Shown: piece after piece, positions 33,086-44,282 of the stretch
Layout of the letters: the number at the start of each line of letters is the position of its first letter
How positions within the stretch are numbered: the first letter of the stretch is position 1
DNA from: Lepus europaeus
Lineage: Eukaryota > Chordata > Mammalia > Lagomorpha > Leporidae
Length of the DNA: 64,000 bases
NCBI RefSeq assembly: GCF_033115175.1
Contig: NC_084850.1
Span: forward strand, 108,483,939-108,547,938
Direction of reading: 5' to 3'
Notes under the pieces: generated by a model
What the model was told of the DNA's origin: nothing
Databases searched by the model: none
The model's input: only the letters and a program-made list of their open reading frames with translations
Made by a program: the position numbers and the translations under genes

Positions 33086-33336
33086 CCATCTGCTGATTCA
33101 CTCCCCAGATGGCTGTAATGACCAGGGCTGGGCCAGGCCAAAGCCAGGAGCTTCATCCAGGTCTCCCACGTGGGTGGCAGGAGCCCAAACACTTGGGCCA
33201 TCTTCTGCTGCTGTTCCCAGGCCCATGAGCAGGGAGATGCATTGAATGTGGAGCAGCTGGGACTTGAACCTGTGCCCATATGGGATGCCGGCGTCGAAGG
33301 CAGTGGCTTTACCTGCTACACCACAATGCTGGCACC
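32979..33336 (-). mobile_element. C-SINE with (GA)n, inside MaLR internal region
   Basis: A GA array covers 33049-33082 and the head end reads 'accacaatgctggcacc'. 'tgcaaagtgctct' (32966-32978) and 'tgcagagtgctct' (33337-33349) are the target duplication. Confidence 0.94.
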
Positions 33337-33520
33337 TGCAGAGTGCTCTTGAGGCTGCTGTAGCTCTGGTTCAAGGGAGCCCAAGAGCAGTTCATGCTGG
33401 TAGCAGATACTACATTGTTCACATGATGCTGGATTTGCAGGCATGCAGAATGCAAGAGTCATGGGGTCATGGTGACGGCTTCCCCTGAGATTTCAGATGA
33501 AAGCCTAGGAGGCCAGGCAG

Positions 33521-33607
33521 AGTTGTGCAGCTGGGACTTGAATCCATACCGATATGGGATGCCAGTGTTGCAGGCAGCAGCTTTACCCCTATACCACAAC
33601 ATCGGCC
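33521..33607 (-). mobile_element. C-SINE head fragment
   Basis: Only the tRNA-like head is present: 'cagctgggacttgaatcc' to 'ataccacaacatcggcccc'. There is no tail on the left, so it has been internally deleted. Confidence 0.85.
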
Positions 33608-33684
33608 CCCCACCACTCAATCTGTAATCCTCCCAAATCGTAAGCCAACATCAGCCTCCTTTTTTCCTTATAACTTGTCTGAGT

Positions 33685-33710
33685 GTTTTTTTTTTTTTTT
33701 TTTTTTTTTT
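33685..33710 (+). repeat. Poly-T tract (26 T)
   Basis: A homopolymer inside the right-hand MaLR LTR piece. Confidence 0.95.
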
Positions 33711-33810
33711 GCAGTAATGAAAAGCTGAATGGTATGGGCAAAATATAAAAATCAATTATATCACTACTTAAGAGCAATGAACAATCCAAAAGTGAAATTA
33801 AGAAAATTCC

Positions 33811-34117
33811 TGGGGCTGGCATTGTGGTGTAGTGGGTAAAACTGCCGCCAGTGACACCAGCATCCCATACCGGCACTGGTTTGAGTCCTAGCTGCTCCAC
33901 TTGCATCCAGTTCCCTGCTAATGTACCTGGGAAAGCAGCAGAGGATGGCCCAAGTGCTTGGGCTCCTGCACCCTTGGGTGCCTGGCTTTGGCTTGGCCCA
34001 GCCTGGCTGTTGTGGCCATTTGAGGAATGAAACAGCAGATGGAAGATTCTCTCTCTCTCTCTCTAACTGCTTTTCAAATAAATAAAAAACTAAACCTAAA
34101 AAAAGAGAGAGAGAGAG
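33811..34117 (+). mobile_element. C-SINE
   Basis: Head 'tggggctggcattgtggtgt', B box 'gcactggtttgagtcc', a deletion after 'ctgcacccttggg', and a tail running into a GA array at 34106-34120. Confidence 0.91.
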
Positions 34118-34129
34118 AGATCCCTTCTC

Positions 34130-34285
34130 TTTTGGTAGAGGTTGGCATGTTGTATTTCATTTTCATTTGTCTCAAAATGTTTTGTTATTCCCTTTGATTT
34201 AATCATGCCACAATGCGAGCATATCAAAGGTAACACCATATTCTATAAATATATGCAACTATTTGTTAATTAAAAAATAAAACTT
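34130..34285 (+). mobile_element. L1 3'-end relic
   Basis: 'taatcatgccacaatgcgag' and the closing 'ttgttaattaaaaaataa' fit the last 150 bp of an old L1. Confidence 0.6.
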
Positions 34286-34543
34286 GGGGCCGGCGCTGTG
34301 ACGCAGCAGGTTAACACCCTGGCCTGAAGCTCCAGCATCCCATATGGGCACTGGTTCAAGTCCCGGCTGCTCCACTTCCGATCCAGTTCTCTGCTATGGC
34401 CTGGGAAAACTGTAGAAAATGGCCCAAGTTCTTGGGTCCCTGCACCTACGTGGGAGACCCAGAGAAAGCTCCTGGTTCCTGGCTTCTGATTGGCACAACT
34501 TCAGCCATTGCAGCCACTTGGGGAGTGAACCAGTGGATGGAAG

Positions 34544-34596
<53 letters not shown>

Positions 34597-34641
34597 GTGT
34601 AATGCTTTCAAATAAATAAATAAATCTTAAAAAAAAAAACT
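34286..34641 (+). mobile_element. C-SINE with (CT)n expansion
   Basis: Head 'tggggccggcgctgtgacgc', B box 'gcactggttcaagtcc', a CT array of about 46 bp (34543-34588), and an 'aaataaataaataaatctt' plus A tail. Confidence 0.94.
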
Positions 34642-34754
34642 TAAAAATTTAAAAGAAACAGGAGAAAATGTAAGGCTCTTGGTTAGGAAAACATTTTTAG
34701 CTATAACTTCAAAAATATCAGCCATAAATAAAGAAGTTAATAAATCTAACAGCA

Positions 34755-35092
34755 AGGGCTGGTGTTGTGGTGCAGCAGGTTAAGCCACCACTTGCCACAT
34801 CAGTATCCCATATCAGAGTGCCAGTTTCAGTCCTACCTACTCTGTTTCTGATCCAGCTTCCTACTAATGTGCCTGGAAGAGCAGTGGAGAATGGCCTAAA
34901 TAGTTGGGCCCCTGCCACCCACTTGGGATACCCGGATGGAGTTCCTGGCTCCTGGCTTTGGCTTGGCTCAGAACTCACTGTTGTGGCCGTTTGGGGAGTG
35001 AACCAGCAGATGACAGACCTCTCTCTCTTTCTGTTTCTTCCTCTCTCTGTTGCTCTGCCTTTTAATTAAATAATAAATAAATCTTTTTAAAA
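34755..35092 (+). mobile_element. C-SINE
   Basis: Head 'aagggctggtgttgtggtgc', the 'agagtgccagtttcag' variant B region, and a tail 'taaataataaataaatc'. Confidence 0.92.
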
Positions 35093-35580
35093 AATCCAGT
35101 ATCACTGAAATTTAAACTTTTGAACTTCAAGGACACTACTAAAAAAAAAAAAAAAGCCAGAAACTTGAAGAAAATACTTGCAAATGACATATCTAGAGAG
35201 AGGACTTGTATATTCAGAGTATACAAAAAGCTCTTACACCTTGATGATAAGAAAACAAACCAATTTGATAAATGCACAAAAGCTTGGACTTGTTCCCCAT
35301 ACCTACACAGGATGACTGTATGCTAATAAAATAGGATCCAGAGTCTCACAACATAATACCCAAAATATTGGGGATATAATCCAACATGATTTATTGTACC
35401 CAAAACATGACAATCACAACAGATGCGAACATTAAATGACTCAGATGTTAGACTTCTCTGACAAGGACCTTAAAGGATTAATCAAAAAATTCTTCCATGA
35501 GCAATTACCAACATTCTTGAAACAAACAAAAGAAAGCTTCAGCAAAGAAACAGAAGTTATTAAAAAACAAAACAAAACAA
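35093..35580 (+). mobile_element. Two abutting L1 relics
   Basis: 35150-35275 resembles the ORF2 end ('cttgcaaatgacatatctag'). 35330-35545 resembles a 5' L1 segment ('agacttctctgacaaggacc'). They are joined near 35280, and no frame is intact. Confidence 0.55.
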
Positions 35581-35585
35581 AACAA

Positions 35586-35890
35586 AGGGGCTGGCATTAT
35601 GGTGCAGTAGGTTAAACTACCTGATTCGAATGCCCGCTCAAGTCCTCACTGCTCCACTTCAGATCCAGCTCCCTGTCAATGCACCTGGGAAAGCAGCGGA
35701 AGATGGCTGAAATATTTGGGCCCCTGTATCCATGTGGGCGACCCAGAAGAAGCTCCTGGATCTGGTTTTGGCCTGGCCCAGTCCTGGCCAATATGGCCAT
35801 CTGGGGAGTCAACCAGCAGATGGAAGACCTCTCTGTCTCTCCCTCTCTCTGTGACTCTGCCTTTCAAATAAATAAATCCTTTTTTTAAAA
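35586..35890 (+). mobile_element. C-SINE
   Basis: It follows an (AAAAC)n stretch. Head 'ggggctggcattatggtgca', with a short deletion before the B box ('gcccgctcaagtcc'), and a tail ending 'caaataaataaatcc'. Confidence 0.92.
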
Positions 35891-36121
35891 GAGAGATGGA
35901 TGGCAAATAAATACACATCGAGACGTTTAAGATCATCAGCCATTGGGGAAACGCAAGTTTAAACCACAAGGAGATATCACTATGAAGTTTTCAGACAGCA
36001 AAATAAAACTGAAGAATGATGCCTGACACTGGTGAGAGAATGCAAAAAAGCTGGCTCTCTCATACACTGCTGGTGGGACCCGAAAGTGGTGCGGCCACTC
36101 TGGAAAACAGTTTGATGGCTT
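35891..36121 (+). mobile_element. L1 ORF2-end relic
   Basis: 'catcagccattggggaaacg' and 'acactgctggtgggacccga' are ORF2-end blocks. The element continues at 36941-37000 after an LTR. Confidence 0.7.
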
Positions 36122-36940
36122 ATTAGTTTCTTATGGCTTCTCCAACAAATGACCACAAAATTGTTGGCTGAGAAACCAGAAACTTCTTCTCTCACAGTTC
36201 CAGGGGCTAGAAGTCCAAAGTCAAGGTGTGTCCGCAGGGCCACTCTCCCTCTGAAGACTTGTAGGGAGGAGCATCTTACCTCCACCTCCCTCTGGAGACT
36301 CTGAGCAACTCCTTTGTTCTGTGGCGTAGAGCTAGGGCCACCATTCCAATGACTGCCCCTGTGGGCTCATGGCCTCTTCCTTCTCTGGATTTCCGTAACC
36401 AGATGCCCTCTCCTTTCTCTCATAAAGACCTTAGCCATATAGGCCGGCGCCGTGGCTCAACAGGCTAATCCTCCGCCTAGCGGCGCCGACACACCGGGTT
36501 CTAGTCCCGGTCAGGATGCCGGATTCTGTCCCGGTCGCTCCTCTTCCAGGCCAGCTCTCTGCTGTGGCCCGGGAGTGCAGTGGAGGATGGCCCAAGTGCT
36601 TGGGTCCTGCACCCCATGGGAGACCAGGAGAAGCACCTGGCTCCTGCCTTCGGATCAGCGCGGTGCGCTGGCTGTGGTGGCCATTGGAGGGTGAACCAAT
36701 GGCAAAGGAAGACCTTTCTCTCTGTCTCTCTCTCTCACTGTCCACTCTGCCTGTCAAAAATAAATAAATTAATTAATTAAAAAAAGACCCTAGCCATTGG
36801 ATTTAGCTTCCACTCTAATCTTGTGTGACCTCATTTTAAGTTGACTACATCTACACAAGACCCTGTTTCCAAATAAGGTCACATTCATAGGTTAGGACTT
36901 GGACATATTTTGAAGGGACACAATTCAGACCATTACAGGA
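36122..36940 (-). mobile_element. MaLR-like LTR, inserted in L1 and split by a young SINE
   Basis: 'cagttccaggggctagaagt' on the left and 'gacacaattcagaccattac' on the right match the - orientation layout of the LTR at 14738. The SINE at 36441-36782 interrupts it. Confidence 0.6.
36441..36782 (+). mobile_element. Young-subgroup C-SINE
   Basis: Head 'aggccggcgccgtggctcaa' and a tail of 'aaataaattaattaatt'. Flanks 'aaagaccttagccat' (36424-36438) and 'aaagaccctagccat' (36783-36797) differ at one position. Confidence 0.96.
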
Positions 36941-37000
36941 GACTTCTTGTAAAGCTAAACATGCATTTGCCACATGACTCAGCATCACACTTTTGGGCAT

Positions 37001-38089
37001 TGTCTTAACTTTCTTTTGCTGTCTGAAAAATTACCACAAACTTAACAGCTTAAAACATCATTTACAGGGTGGACGTCGCCCAGAGCAGTGGGTTAAGCCA
37101 CCATTCAGGACCCTCCATCCGGTACTGGAGCTCTGATTTGATTCCTGGCTACTCTGCTTCAATCCAACTCCCTGCTAATGCTCCTGGGAAGCAGTAGATG
37201 ACAGTTCACATACTTGAGTTCCTGTCACCCATGTGGGAGACTCAGATGGAGTTCTGGGCCCTAGCTTTCACCTGGCCCAGCCCTGGCTATTGTGGGCTGC
37301 TCCCCTTCCAGTCCAGCTCCCTGCTAAAGGCCTGGGAAAGCAGTGGAAGATGGCCCAAATGCTCGGGCTCCTGCACCCATGTGGGAGACCTGGAAGAAGC
37401 TCCTTGCTCCTGGCTTCAAATCAGCCCAGCTCCAGCCGTTGCAGCCATTTGGGGAGTAAATCAAATGGAAGACCTCTCTCTGTATCTCTATCTCTGTCTA
37501 TAACTCTGCCTCTCAAGTAAATAAATCTTTTTTGTGTTTTATTTTTTTAAAAGGAAGGAAAACATCATTTATTGGCTTACAGTTCTATAGATCAGCAGTC
37601 CAGGCAGGCACACATGGGTTCTCTACTTAGGATTCGAAAGGCTGAAATCACAGTGCTGTTTATTCTGGGCTCTTATTTACAAGCTATGGGAAAGAATCCA
37701 CTTCCAGGCTCGTTCAAGTTCTCAGCAGAATTTAGTTCCATGCAGCTGTTGGTCTGAGGTCCCTGTTTCCTTGCTGGCTGTCACAGAGGTCACTCTCAGC
37801 TCCTAGAGGCCACTGTTTGATCCTTACACACAGCCACATTCATCTTGAAGCCAGCAACAGCAAGTCAAATCTTTCTTATGCTTTCAATCTCTGACTTTCC
37901 CTTTCTGCCACCCGTCAGAGAAAACTCTGCTTATGATTGAATTAGTCCCACCTGGCCATTCTCCCTATCTTAAGTTCATCTGCACCACATGAGGTGACAA
38001 AATCATAGGAGTGATAGCATATGCACAGGCTCTATCATCTTCATCTTTGGAGAAGAGACATTTTTGGGGCCATTAAAAAATTCTGCCTC
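37001..38089. mobile_element. Ancient repeat, family not assigned, hosting a SINE dimer
   Basis: The sequence around 37021-37064 and 37559-38075 ('cagttctatagatcagcagt', 'gtcactctcagctcctagag') has the look of an old dispersed LTR-like repeat in - orientation. I cannot name the family. Confidence 0.4.
37065..37558 (+). mobile_element. Dimeric C-SINE inserted as one unit
   Basis: An older-type left monomer (37065 to about 37298) ends abruptly after 'ccctggctattgtgggc'. It runs straight into a right monomer that starts within its body at 'tgctccccttccagtcc' and has a normal tail. No A tail lies between them. One perfect 13-bp duplication, 'aaaacatcattta' (37052-37064 and 37559-37571), flanks the whole 494-bp unit. 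Confidence 0.9.
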
Positions 38090-38349
38090 TGGGGTCAGCG
38101 TTGTGGGGTAGTGGGTAAAGCTGCCACCTGTGACACTGGCATCCCATATGTGCGCCAGTTCATGTCTCTGCTGTTCCACTTCCAATCCAGCTCCCTGATA
38201 ATGGCCTGGGGAAAGCAGCAGAAGATGGCTCAAGTGCTTGAGCCCCTGCCACCCACATGGGAGACCCAGATGAAACCCCTGGTCTAGCCCTGGCCTGTCT
38301 CTCCCTCCCTCTCTGTAAACGCTGTATTTCTAATAAATAAATAAATATT
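38090..38349 (+). mobile_element. C-SINE with internal deletion
   Basis: Head 'ggggtcagcgttgtggggta'. The body is shortened after 'gatgaaacccctggtctagc'. Duplication 'ttaaaaaattctgcctc' (38073-38089) / 'ttaaaaaattctgtctc' (38350-38366). Confidence 0.92.
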
Positions 38350-38519
38350 TTAAAAAATTCTGTCTCAGTACTAAATAAATACAAATAGTATATATCAATT
38401 AAAAAGAAAACAAAATTACTGATAGCCAGAATGAAATCGGGGCTATCACTAGAGATCCTACATTCAGAGGATAAGAAGAGTATATTATAATCAACTGCAT
38501 GCAAATAAATTCTAAAAAT

Positions 38520-38895
38520 TCTTACATAAAAAAAAAAATCTGCCCTCTGGCCCCAAATGATTTATTTCTCTCCTAAATGAAAACTACATTCGCCCTCTCC
38601 CAAATTTCCCAAGGGCCTCATCCCAGTACTGCTGCAACTCAAAGTGCAAACTCTTATGAAAACCTCATAGCTCAAAAGTCCAAAATCTCAGCACCAAATC
38701 ATTTAGATCAGGGCTGGGTGAGACTCTTGGCACAATTCTTTTCCATCTGTGGATGTATGAAACTAAAGAGACAAGTTATCTATCTCCAACACGTAATAAT
38801 GGAATAGGCACAGGATAAGAGCTATTAGCCATTCCAGTCCAAAGAGGAGAAAAATGAAGGGTGAAAAGGAGTCACAGATAATTTTTTAAATCTAT
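38520..38895. other. Unassigned, probably old repeat
   Basis: There is no coding frame. The string 'catagctcaaaagtccaaa' suggests an internal region of an old retroelement, but I cannot assign it. Confidence 0.35.
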
Positions 38896-38899
38896 AGTT

Positions 38900-39236
38900 A
38901 AGGGGGTCAACATTGTGGTGCAGTGGGTTAAGCCGTCATTTGCGACATTCTGATAGTATCCCCTATCAGAATGCCAGTTTGAGTCCTGGCTGCTCCACTT
39001 CTGATCTAGCTCCCTGCTAATGCACTTGGAAGAGCAGCAGAAGATGGCCCTAGTGCTTGGGCCCCTTCCATCCATGTGGGAGACTGGGATGGAATTCCTG
39101 GCTCCTAGCTTCGGACTGGCCCAGCCCTGGCTGCTGTGGGCATCTGGGATGTGAACCAGCAGATGGAAAATGTCTTGTCTTTCTCTCTCCCTCTCTGTCA
39201 GTATAGTCAGTTTACCTTTCAAATAATATATATATT
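38900..39236 (+). mobile_element. C-SINE
   Basis: Head 'aagggggtcaacattgtggt', the variant 'atcagaatgccagtttgagt' B region, and a tail degenerating into 'aataatatatatattc'. Confidence 0.91.
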
Positions 39237-39295
39237 CAAATAAATATTCAAACAATTCAAATACATATTCAAATTATATATATAATATACATTAC

Positions 39296-39297
<2 letters not shown>

Positions 39298-39331
<34 letters not shown>
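39298..39331 (+). repeat. (AT)n microsatellite
   Basis: About 16 AT units following an AT-rich decayed SINE tail. Confidence 0.95.
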
Positions 39332-39335
<4 letters not shown>

Positions 39336-39359
39336 TAGCTAAGAAACTCCCTCGGGTTT

Positions 39360-40560
39360 TATAACTTGGAAATGATCCTAAGTGGCTCTCCGTTCTGCCC
39401 TCTAATCTCCTGGCTCTGCTCTCTGGGCTATCAGTTCCTCCCTCTGACTCCCTCTGAGTCTTCCTTTCACATGAAAGTTACAATGTGTTTACAGCTGAGT
39501 GGTTTTATCAACCTTCTTCCTTCCAGAAAAATTCTAGGGATTAGACAGTATCCTTTCAAACTGTTACTTTCATTCCAAGCTGGCAGAATTTCTGCTGATA
39601 GAAATTTCTCAAGAATCTTGCAGGCTCTGAGCAACTGTCCTGGAAATTCACTCTATTGAACAAAAGCCATGTTCACAGATCTGGTTGAGCTCACCCCTTC
39701 TCTGTCTTTGGGCCCTGCTGAGAGAGCTAAGGGACACCCTTAGACTTCTAGGAAGCTAGTTAGAATAAGATGATCTCTGAGGCACATCCTCAACTTTTTT
39801 TGAAAGCAGTGTCCTAATTTTTAGCATCTTCAGCAAGTTGGATATGCTGTTACCCAACTCCTTTGTGTTTCACATTTTCCTCCCCAACTTCTCTTTCCTC
39901 GCATTTTATTATAATTGGCAAGAAGACTACACCTTCAACATTTTGCATGGAAGCCAGTTTAGCTAAATATCCAAGTTTATTGCTTTCAAATTCTACCTTC
40001 CCCATGACAGCAGGACACAATTTTGCTAAGCTCTCTGCCAAAACGTCACGAGGATTTCCCTTCCTCCAGTTTCCAATAACATATACCTCACTTCTTCCTG
40101 AGCCCTCACCAGCAGTGTTCCCAAAAACCGTATTTCTATTCACGTGCTCTTCAAGGCAATTTAGCCTTTTTGTATGATGTCCTACAAAATTCTCTTCCAA
40201 TTTGGCTACAAAGACCTAGTCCCCATTTTTAAGTGTTTGTTAAAGCAGGATCCTTTCGCTTCAAATTCTGTCACTCTCAGTCTAAGCTGGCAGTATTTCT
40301 GTGTATAGAAATTTCTCAAGAACCTTGCGAAACTAGTACCCTACTTTCATATTTGTTTTCTTCTTGCACAACCAACTACCACAAGCTTAACATATCCTAG
40401 CCTGGGTTCTGTGTTTTGGCATTTCTCTTATCTGGCTTTCTCTTTCTGAGGGTTATTTTGTCTGTACCTCATCTAAACCTTCTATGCCCCATTATGTAGT
40501 TTTTTCATAGAGTCTCTCAAGTCTCCCCTCCTTTGCACCCTGCACCCAGTTTTGCAGTAG
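39360..40560 (-). mobile_element. Probable decayed retroviral internal region
   Basis: The 116-codon frame at 39850-40200 (-) is long for this AT-rich DNA. It reads LAESLAKLCPAVMGKVEF in its middle and has no recognisable domain. The segment 'agaatttctgctgatagaaa' (39584) recurs in altered form at 40290. I suspect an old LTR-retrotransposon interior, which is inference only. Confidence 0.35.
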
Positions 40561-41008
40561 GAGGCGGATGGTGGAAAATCTACTGGGATTTAGTTGATGT
40601 CTCTGCTTACAGGTAATTGGAACATCGTCATATTCTCCATAAACAAGTACTGCTGAAGGCCTGGGTCACGTGTTGCTTTGTGAGCTTTATTGGAAGGGAG
40701 GGAAGTAGAGAGAGTTAAAATGAGGCAGTAGGGCCATTGTCCTCCAAACTCACAAGGCTAGTTCTTCACAGTGGTATAGATTACCAACTCTGAAGGTACT
40801 TTCTACGTATTCTAGGACTGGGCAGATACATGTAGTGACCCAGATGTTTTACTGTCAGAAAAAGAGTTACAGATATGGAAAGGCGGATGACTAGAATGAA
40901 CCTGTGGTGTTAGATTGGCATTTGAGCTGTCAATATGAACTCATGGTGCCATATCTATATGTACATATGGATTTAAAGAGAGAAATGTAGAAATAAAAAT
41001 TCATTCTC
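40561..41008. other. Intergenic, nothing recognised
   Basis: No supported element or gene. Confidence 0.45.
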
Positions 41009-41307
41009 TTTTTAAAAATTATTTATTTGAAAGGCAGAGTGACAGAGAGGTCTTCCATCCATTGGTTCACTCCTCAAATGGCTACATAGGCTAGGGCTGG
41101 GCCAAGCTGAAGCCAGGGACCCAGAACTCCATCCAGGTCTCCCACATGGGTGGTAGGGATGTAAGCACCTGGGCCATCCTCTGCTAGGCACATTAGCAGG
41201 GCGCTGAATTGGAAGCGGAGCAGCCAGGACTTGAACTGGCACTTATATGGGATGCCTGTGCCACAGGTGGTGGCTTTACTTGCTGTGCCACCACGCCCCC
41301 GGCCCCT
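41009..41307 (-). mobile_element. C-SINE
   Basis: The tail is 'aaattatttatttgaaaggc', there is no GA array, and the head ends 'gccaccacgcccccggcccc'. Confidence 0.92.
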
Positions 41308-41329
41308 CAACACACTTTCAAGGAGGAGA

Positions 41330-41990
41330 GAGTTAAAGGAGGTGGCCTGAAATTCATTCAGTCCTTTTACAAGGGAGATAGCCCTGGTGGAAAGAAAATA
41401 ATGTATATTTATAGTGATTACTGATGTATTAGTATTGATTTCCACTACCTTAATTTATGCCTTCTATTTCCCATTCTTCCCTCCCTCCCAATTTCATGCT
41501 AATGGACTGACTGCATTTTATCCCTGTCCTTGGCTTGCAAGTCAGATAATCCATGTGCACGCTTATCATTGTTTCTTCTACATTTTTAAAATACTTGGTT
41601 TGAAGTCTGAAGTAAATCTATAGCTTTACTGTCCTTCTGACAAATGCATGGGCCTTAAAATCCTCTCCTTCTAATCTTACATGTTATCGCAAGTATTTTA
41701 ACTCTGCCTTGTTTTTAATACACCCAAATGAATCATTACTGTCGTTGTTTTCATGGTTAATGCCTTTTTGGATTTATCTGCATGTTGGCCAACTTCTTTC
41801 CCACTTGTTTACCAGTTTATTTGCTCAACATTCCTTCTTGCATCCTCCATGGTCCTTCAGGATTCCAAATATTTCCTTTTAAAGTGAAGCCTCCAGAGGT
41901 CCTTGGGGTGACAGTCTGGGAGTGATAAGCTTCTTCAGTCTGTGTCTGAAAATGTCTTTATTTGGCCCTTTTTTGAATACAAAATTTAGT
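41330..41990 (-). mobile_element. Ancient L1 relic
   Basis: 'tctgaaaatgtctttatttg' near 41945 and the T-rich run before it match the reverse complement of old L1 3' sequence. It is highly diverged. Confidence 0.55.
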
Positions 41991-42840
41991 CCCCTGGTGT
42001 GGCAGCTATGAAAATATGCCACTCAGATCTCTTGCTACAGGAAGCACAATTGACAGATGGCCTCAGCTGCTGCTCTCTGAATCTCCCACCACATTAGCAT
42101 GGAGACCACACTTCACGCAGGCTGCTCTCAGGCAGTGACTACACCTGGCAGAGATAATAAGGCGGGGCCCATTCCTGCAAGGCATTTGGCTCCTTCAACA
42201 GGCTGCTTCGACTTGAGGACAGCCCATCAGCCTGGCTGAATCTTAGACCCACACTGCAGTCTTAGCATCTGCCTATGCAACCCTCCTTTCCCAGGTGTGA
42301 GACCTGCAGTGTGTTCGGAAGGCTCTTCCATCTCCTGGGGCTCCCTTCCCTTTTCCCTCCTAATCATTTTCTCCATCAGCCCTTGCACATCCAATTCCAT
42401 CTTGGTTTCTGCTTCTCAGAGAACCTGGACTAACATACATGGTCCATAAATTCCATACATATAAAATGTATACAGTAATAAAAGTCGCAATCCCACTCTT
42501 GTCCACACCTATTGATTCTACCTCCACCACATTGATAGGTGTACTATTTTTTATAGATTCATTTTTTGGGTATGCTTTGAGTTTGTTATGGAGATATAAT
42601 AGGAATGCATCATCTCATTTTCTTCTTTCTTATACAAAAAAGCAGTGAACTATAAACATGGCTCTGTGACTTGTGTATTTTAGCTTCCAGGTCTGTTAAA
42701 CTTGTTGAAATATTGTTCATATGTCGCTGTATTTCACAGCTTCCTGGAAAATTTTCCTGAACTCTCTTTTACAGTATATTGCTTCTCCTTGTTTCTAATG
42801 TGCTTCTGAATGCATCCACTGAACTGCTTTTTAGTGATTA
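41991..42840. other. Unassigned, probably old repeat
   Basis: 41995-42435 has the texture of a degenerate LTR ('gagaacctggactaacatac' at its end). The rest is AT-rich and not assigned. There is no gene. Confidence 0.35.
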
Positions 42841-43040
42841 TATTTTTATTACTTTTATATTTTTGATTGACATAACTGTACATATTTATGGAATACAATG
42901 TGATGGTTTGGTTCATGTATATATTAAATTATCAAACTGGGTAATTAGCATATGTGTAACTTTAAAAATGTTATTATTTCTTTATGGTGAGCACATTGAA
43001 AATCCTCTCTTCCAGCTATATTATCACCTCTTCCCAGGTT
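42841..43040 (-). mobile_element. L1 3'-end relic
   Basis: 'ttatggaatacaatgtgatg' and 'tttatggtgagcacattgaa' are the reverse complement of an old L1 3' UTR. Confidence 0.7.
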
Positions 43041-43056
43041 AGAAGGGCTATTACCA

Positions 43057-43360
43057 GGGCTAGTGCTGTGGTAGAGCTGGTTAAAGCCCCAACCTGCAGC
43101 ACCAGCATCCCATATGGGCTCCAGTTTGAGTCCCGGTTGCTCCACTTCTGATCCAGCTCCCTGATAATGTGCCTGGGAAAGCAGCAGAAGATGGCCCAAA
43201 TCCTTGGACCCTAGTACCCATGTGGGAGACCCAGAAGAAACTTCTGGCTTCAGATCAGCTCAGCTCTGCCCATAGTGGCCATTTGGGGAGTAAACCAGTG
43301 GATGGAAGACCTCTCTCTGTAACTCATTCAAATAAATAAAATAAATCTTTTTTTTTTTAA
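43057..43360 (+). mobile_element. C-SINE
   Basis: Head 'gggctagtgctgtggtagag', B box 'gctccagtttgagtcc' and a very short CT stretch. 'agggctattacca' (from 43044) and 'aaggctattgcca' (from 43360) are the target duplication. Confidence 0.92.
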
Positions 43361-43518
43361 AGGCTATTGCCAAAAAGATAAAGAGAAAATCTGACAAAGA
43401 TGTGGAGAAAGGGGAACCTGTCATACATTGTTTGTCAGAATATAAATTAGTACAGCCATTATGGAAGAGTATGGCGAGTCCTCAGAAGTTGAAAACAGAA
43501 TCCAGCAATCTCACTATG
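43361..43518 (+). mobile_element. L1 ORF2-end relic
   Basis: 'acaaagatgtggagaaaggg' and 'agtacagccattatggaaga' are ORF2-end and 3'-UTR blocks. The MITE-like element next to it interrupts the L1. Confidence 0.7.
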
Positions 43519-43645
43519 AGGGTACTTTAAGGAGTTTGTAGGAAAGTGGAATTAAAAGATGTTCATCTGGGTGCAAGAAAACTTGAAATCCATATTTTTT
43601 TTCATTTGCATTTTCCATGAACTTTTTGATGACTCCTGTGTACCC
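43519..43645. mobile_element. Second copy of the MITE-like element
   Basis: It shares 'agggtactt', 'tggaattaaaaga' and the right-hand '(c)catgaactttttga' with the element at 15703-15897, but is about 70 bp shorter. The right terminus is decayed. Confidence 0.5.
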
Positions 43646-43852
43646 AAAGGAAATGAAATCACTATGTCAAGGAGAGGCTTGCACTCCCAGGCCTGTACTT
43701 TTTTAAAACTATGGTTACTTTCTCCTAATTTATGATTTTTCCAAATTGTTGTGTCCTTTTTTAGCATTTTAATCCATCTTTCAGATGTCTAATTGTCTAA
43801 AATATACTGGTTTTATATTCTCTTTCAAATTTTGTCCAATTATTTTTGGTTT

Positions 43853-44282
43853 TGATATAGCGAAACGAGGCAGGGAGTTAGGGGTCTGTGAGCTCGGATT
43901 TTTTTTTTTTTTAAGTTTTAAGCTTTTTATTCAGTGAGAGGAATACACAGGAGAGTGAGGGCTTTATTTAGGGGAGAAAGAGAGGTCTAGAAGCTAAGTT
44001 GGGTCTATGCTAAGCAGAGAGCAGGCCAGGAACCATGTGGAACAAACATGCAAGCAGGAGAGCAGAGAGCCGCCATGTGCCCGTGGGGGCAACAAGGGCA
44101 ACAAGGGAAGGGCCCACCATGTTCCAGGCCTTTTATTTACTGCCCAAGAGGGAGTGGTTACATAGTCCGATAGGCAGGTGGGTGTACAGGTGGGGTCAGG
44201 TAGGGGCATGAGATCACACAGGGGGCATGGTCTTCCAGCTCACAAACCTAATCAAGTTTATCCTATCTGCCTGCCCATATCA
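43853..44282 (-). mobile_element. 3' LTR of a gammaretrovirus-like provirus
   Basis: The 430-bp block has the ends TGATAT...ATATCA, a six-base perfect inverted repeat typical of LTR termini. Read on the - strand, it is preceded by a purine tract ('ctgagagggaaa', 44294-44283) suited to plus-strand priming. It contains a TATA-like 'taaataaaagg' and an AATAAA near 43930. I did not find the matching 5' LTR in the window. Confidence 0.8.

Larger units (their letters stand above)
31478..33735 (+). mobile_element. MaLR-type LTR retrotransposon with internal sequence
   Basis: A left LTR starts near 'gtgctatggtttgcgtattg' and runs, around a young SINE, to about 32205. Internal sequence follows ('tttggaattggttaatgggc' near 32248, 'agcagttgtgaccagggcat' near 32401). 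A right-hand LTR piece ends near 33730 ('gcagtaatgaaaagctgaat'). Two more SINEs interrupt it. No gag frame survives. Confidence 0.65.

Noticed and set aside
39850..40200. A 116-codon - strand frame as a small new gene.
   Set aside because: It has no start context, domain or splice signals and lies in what looks like an old retroelement interior. Kept only as part of that feature.
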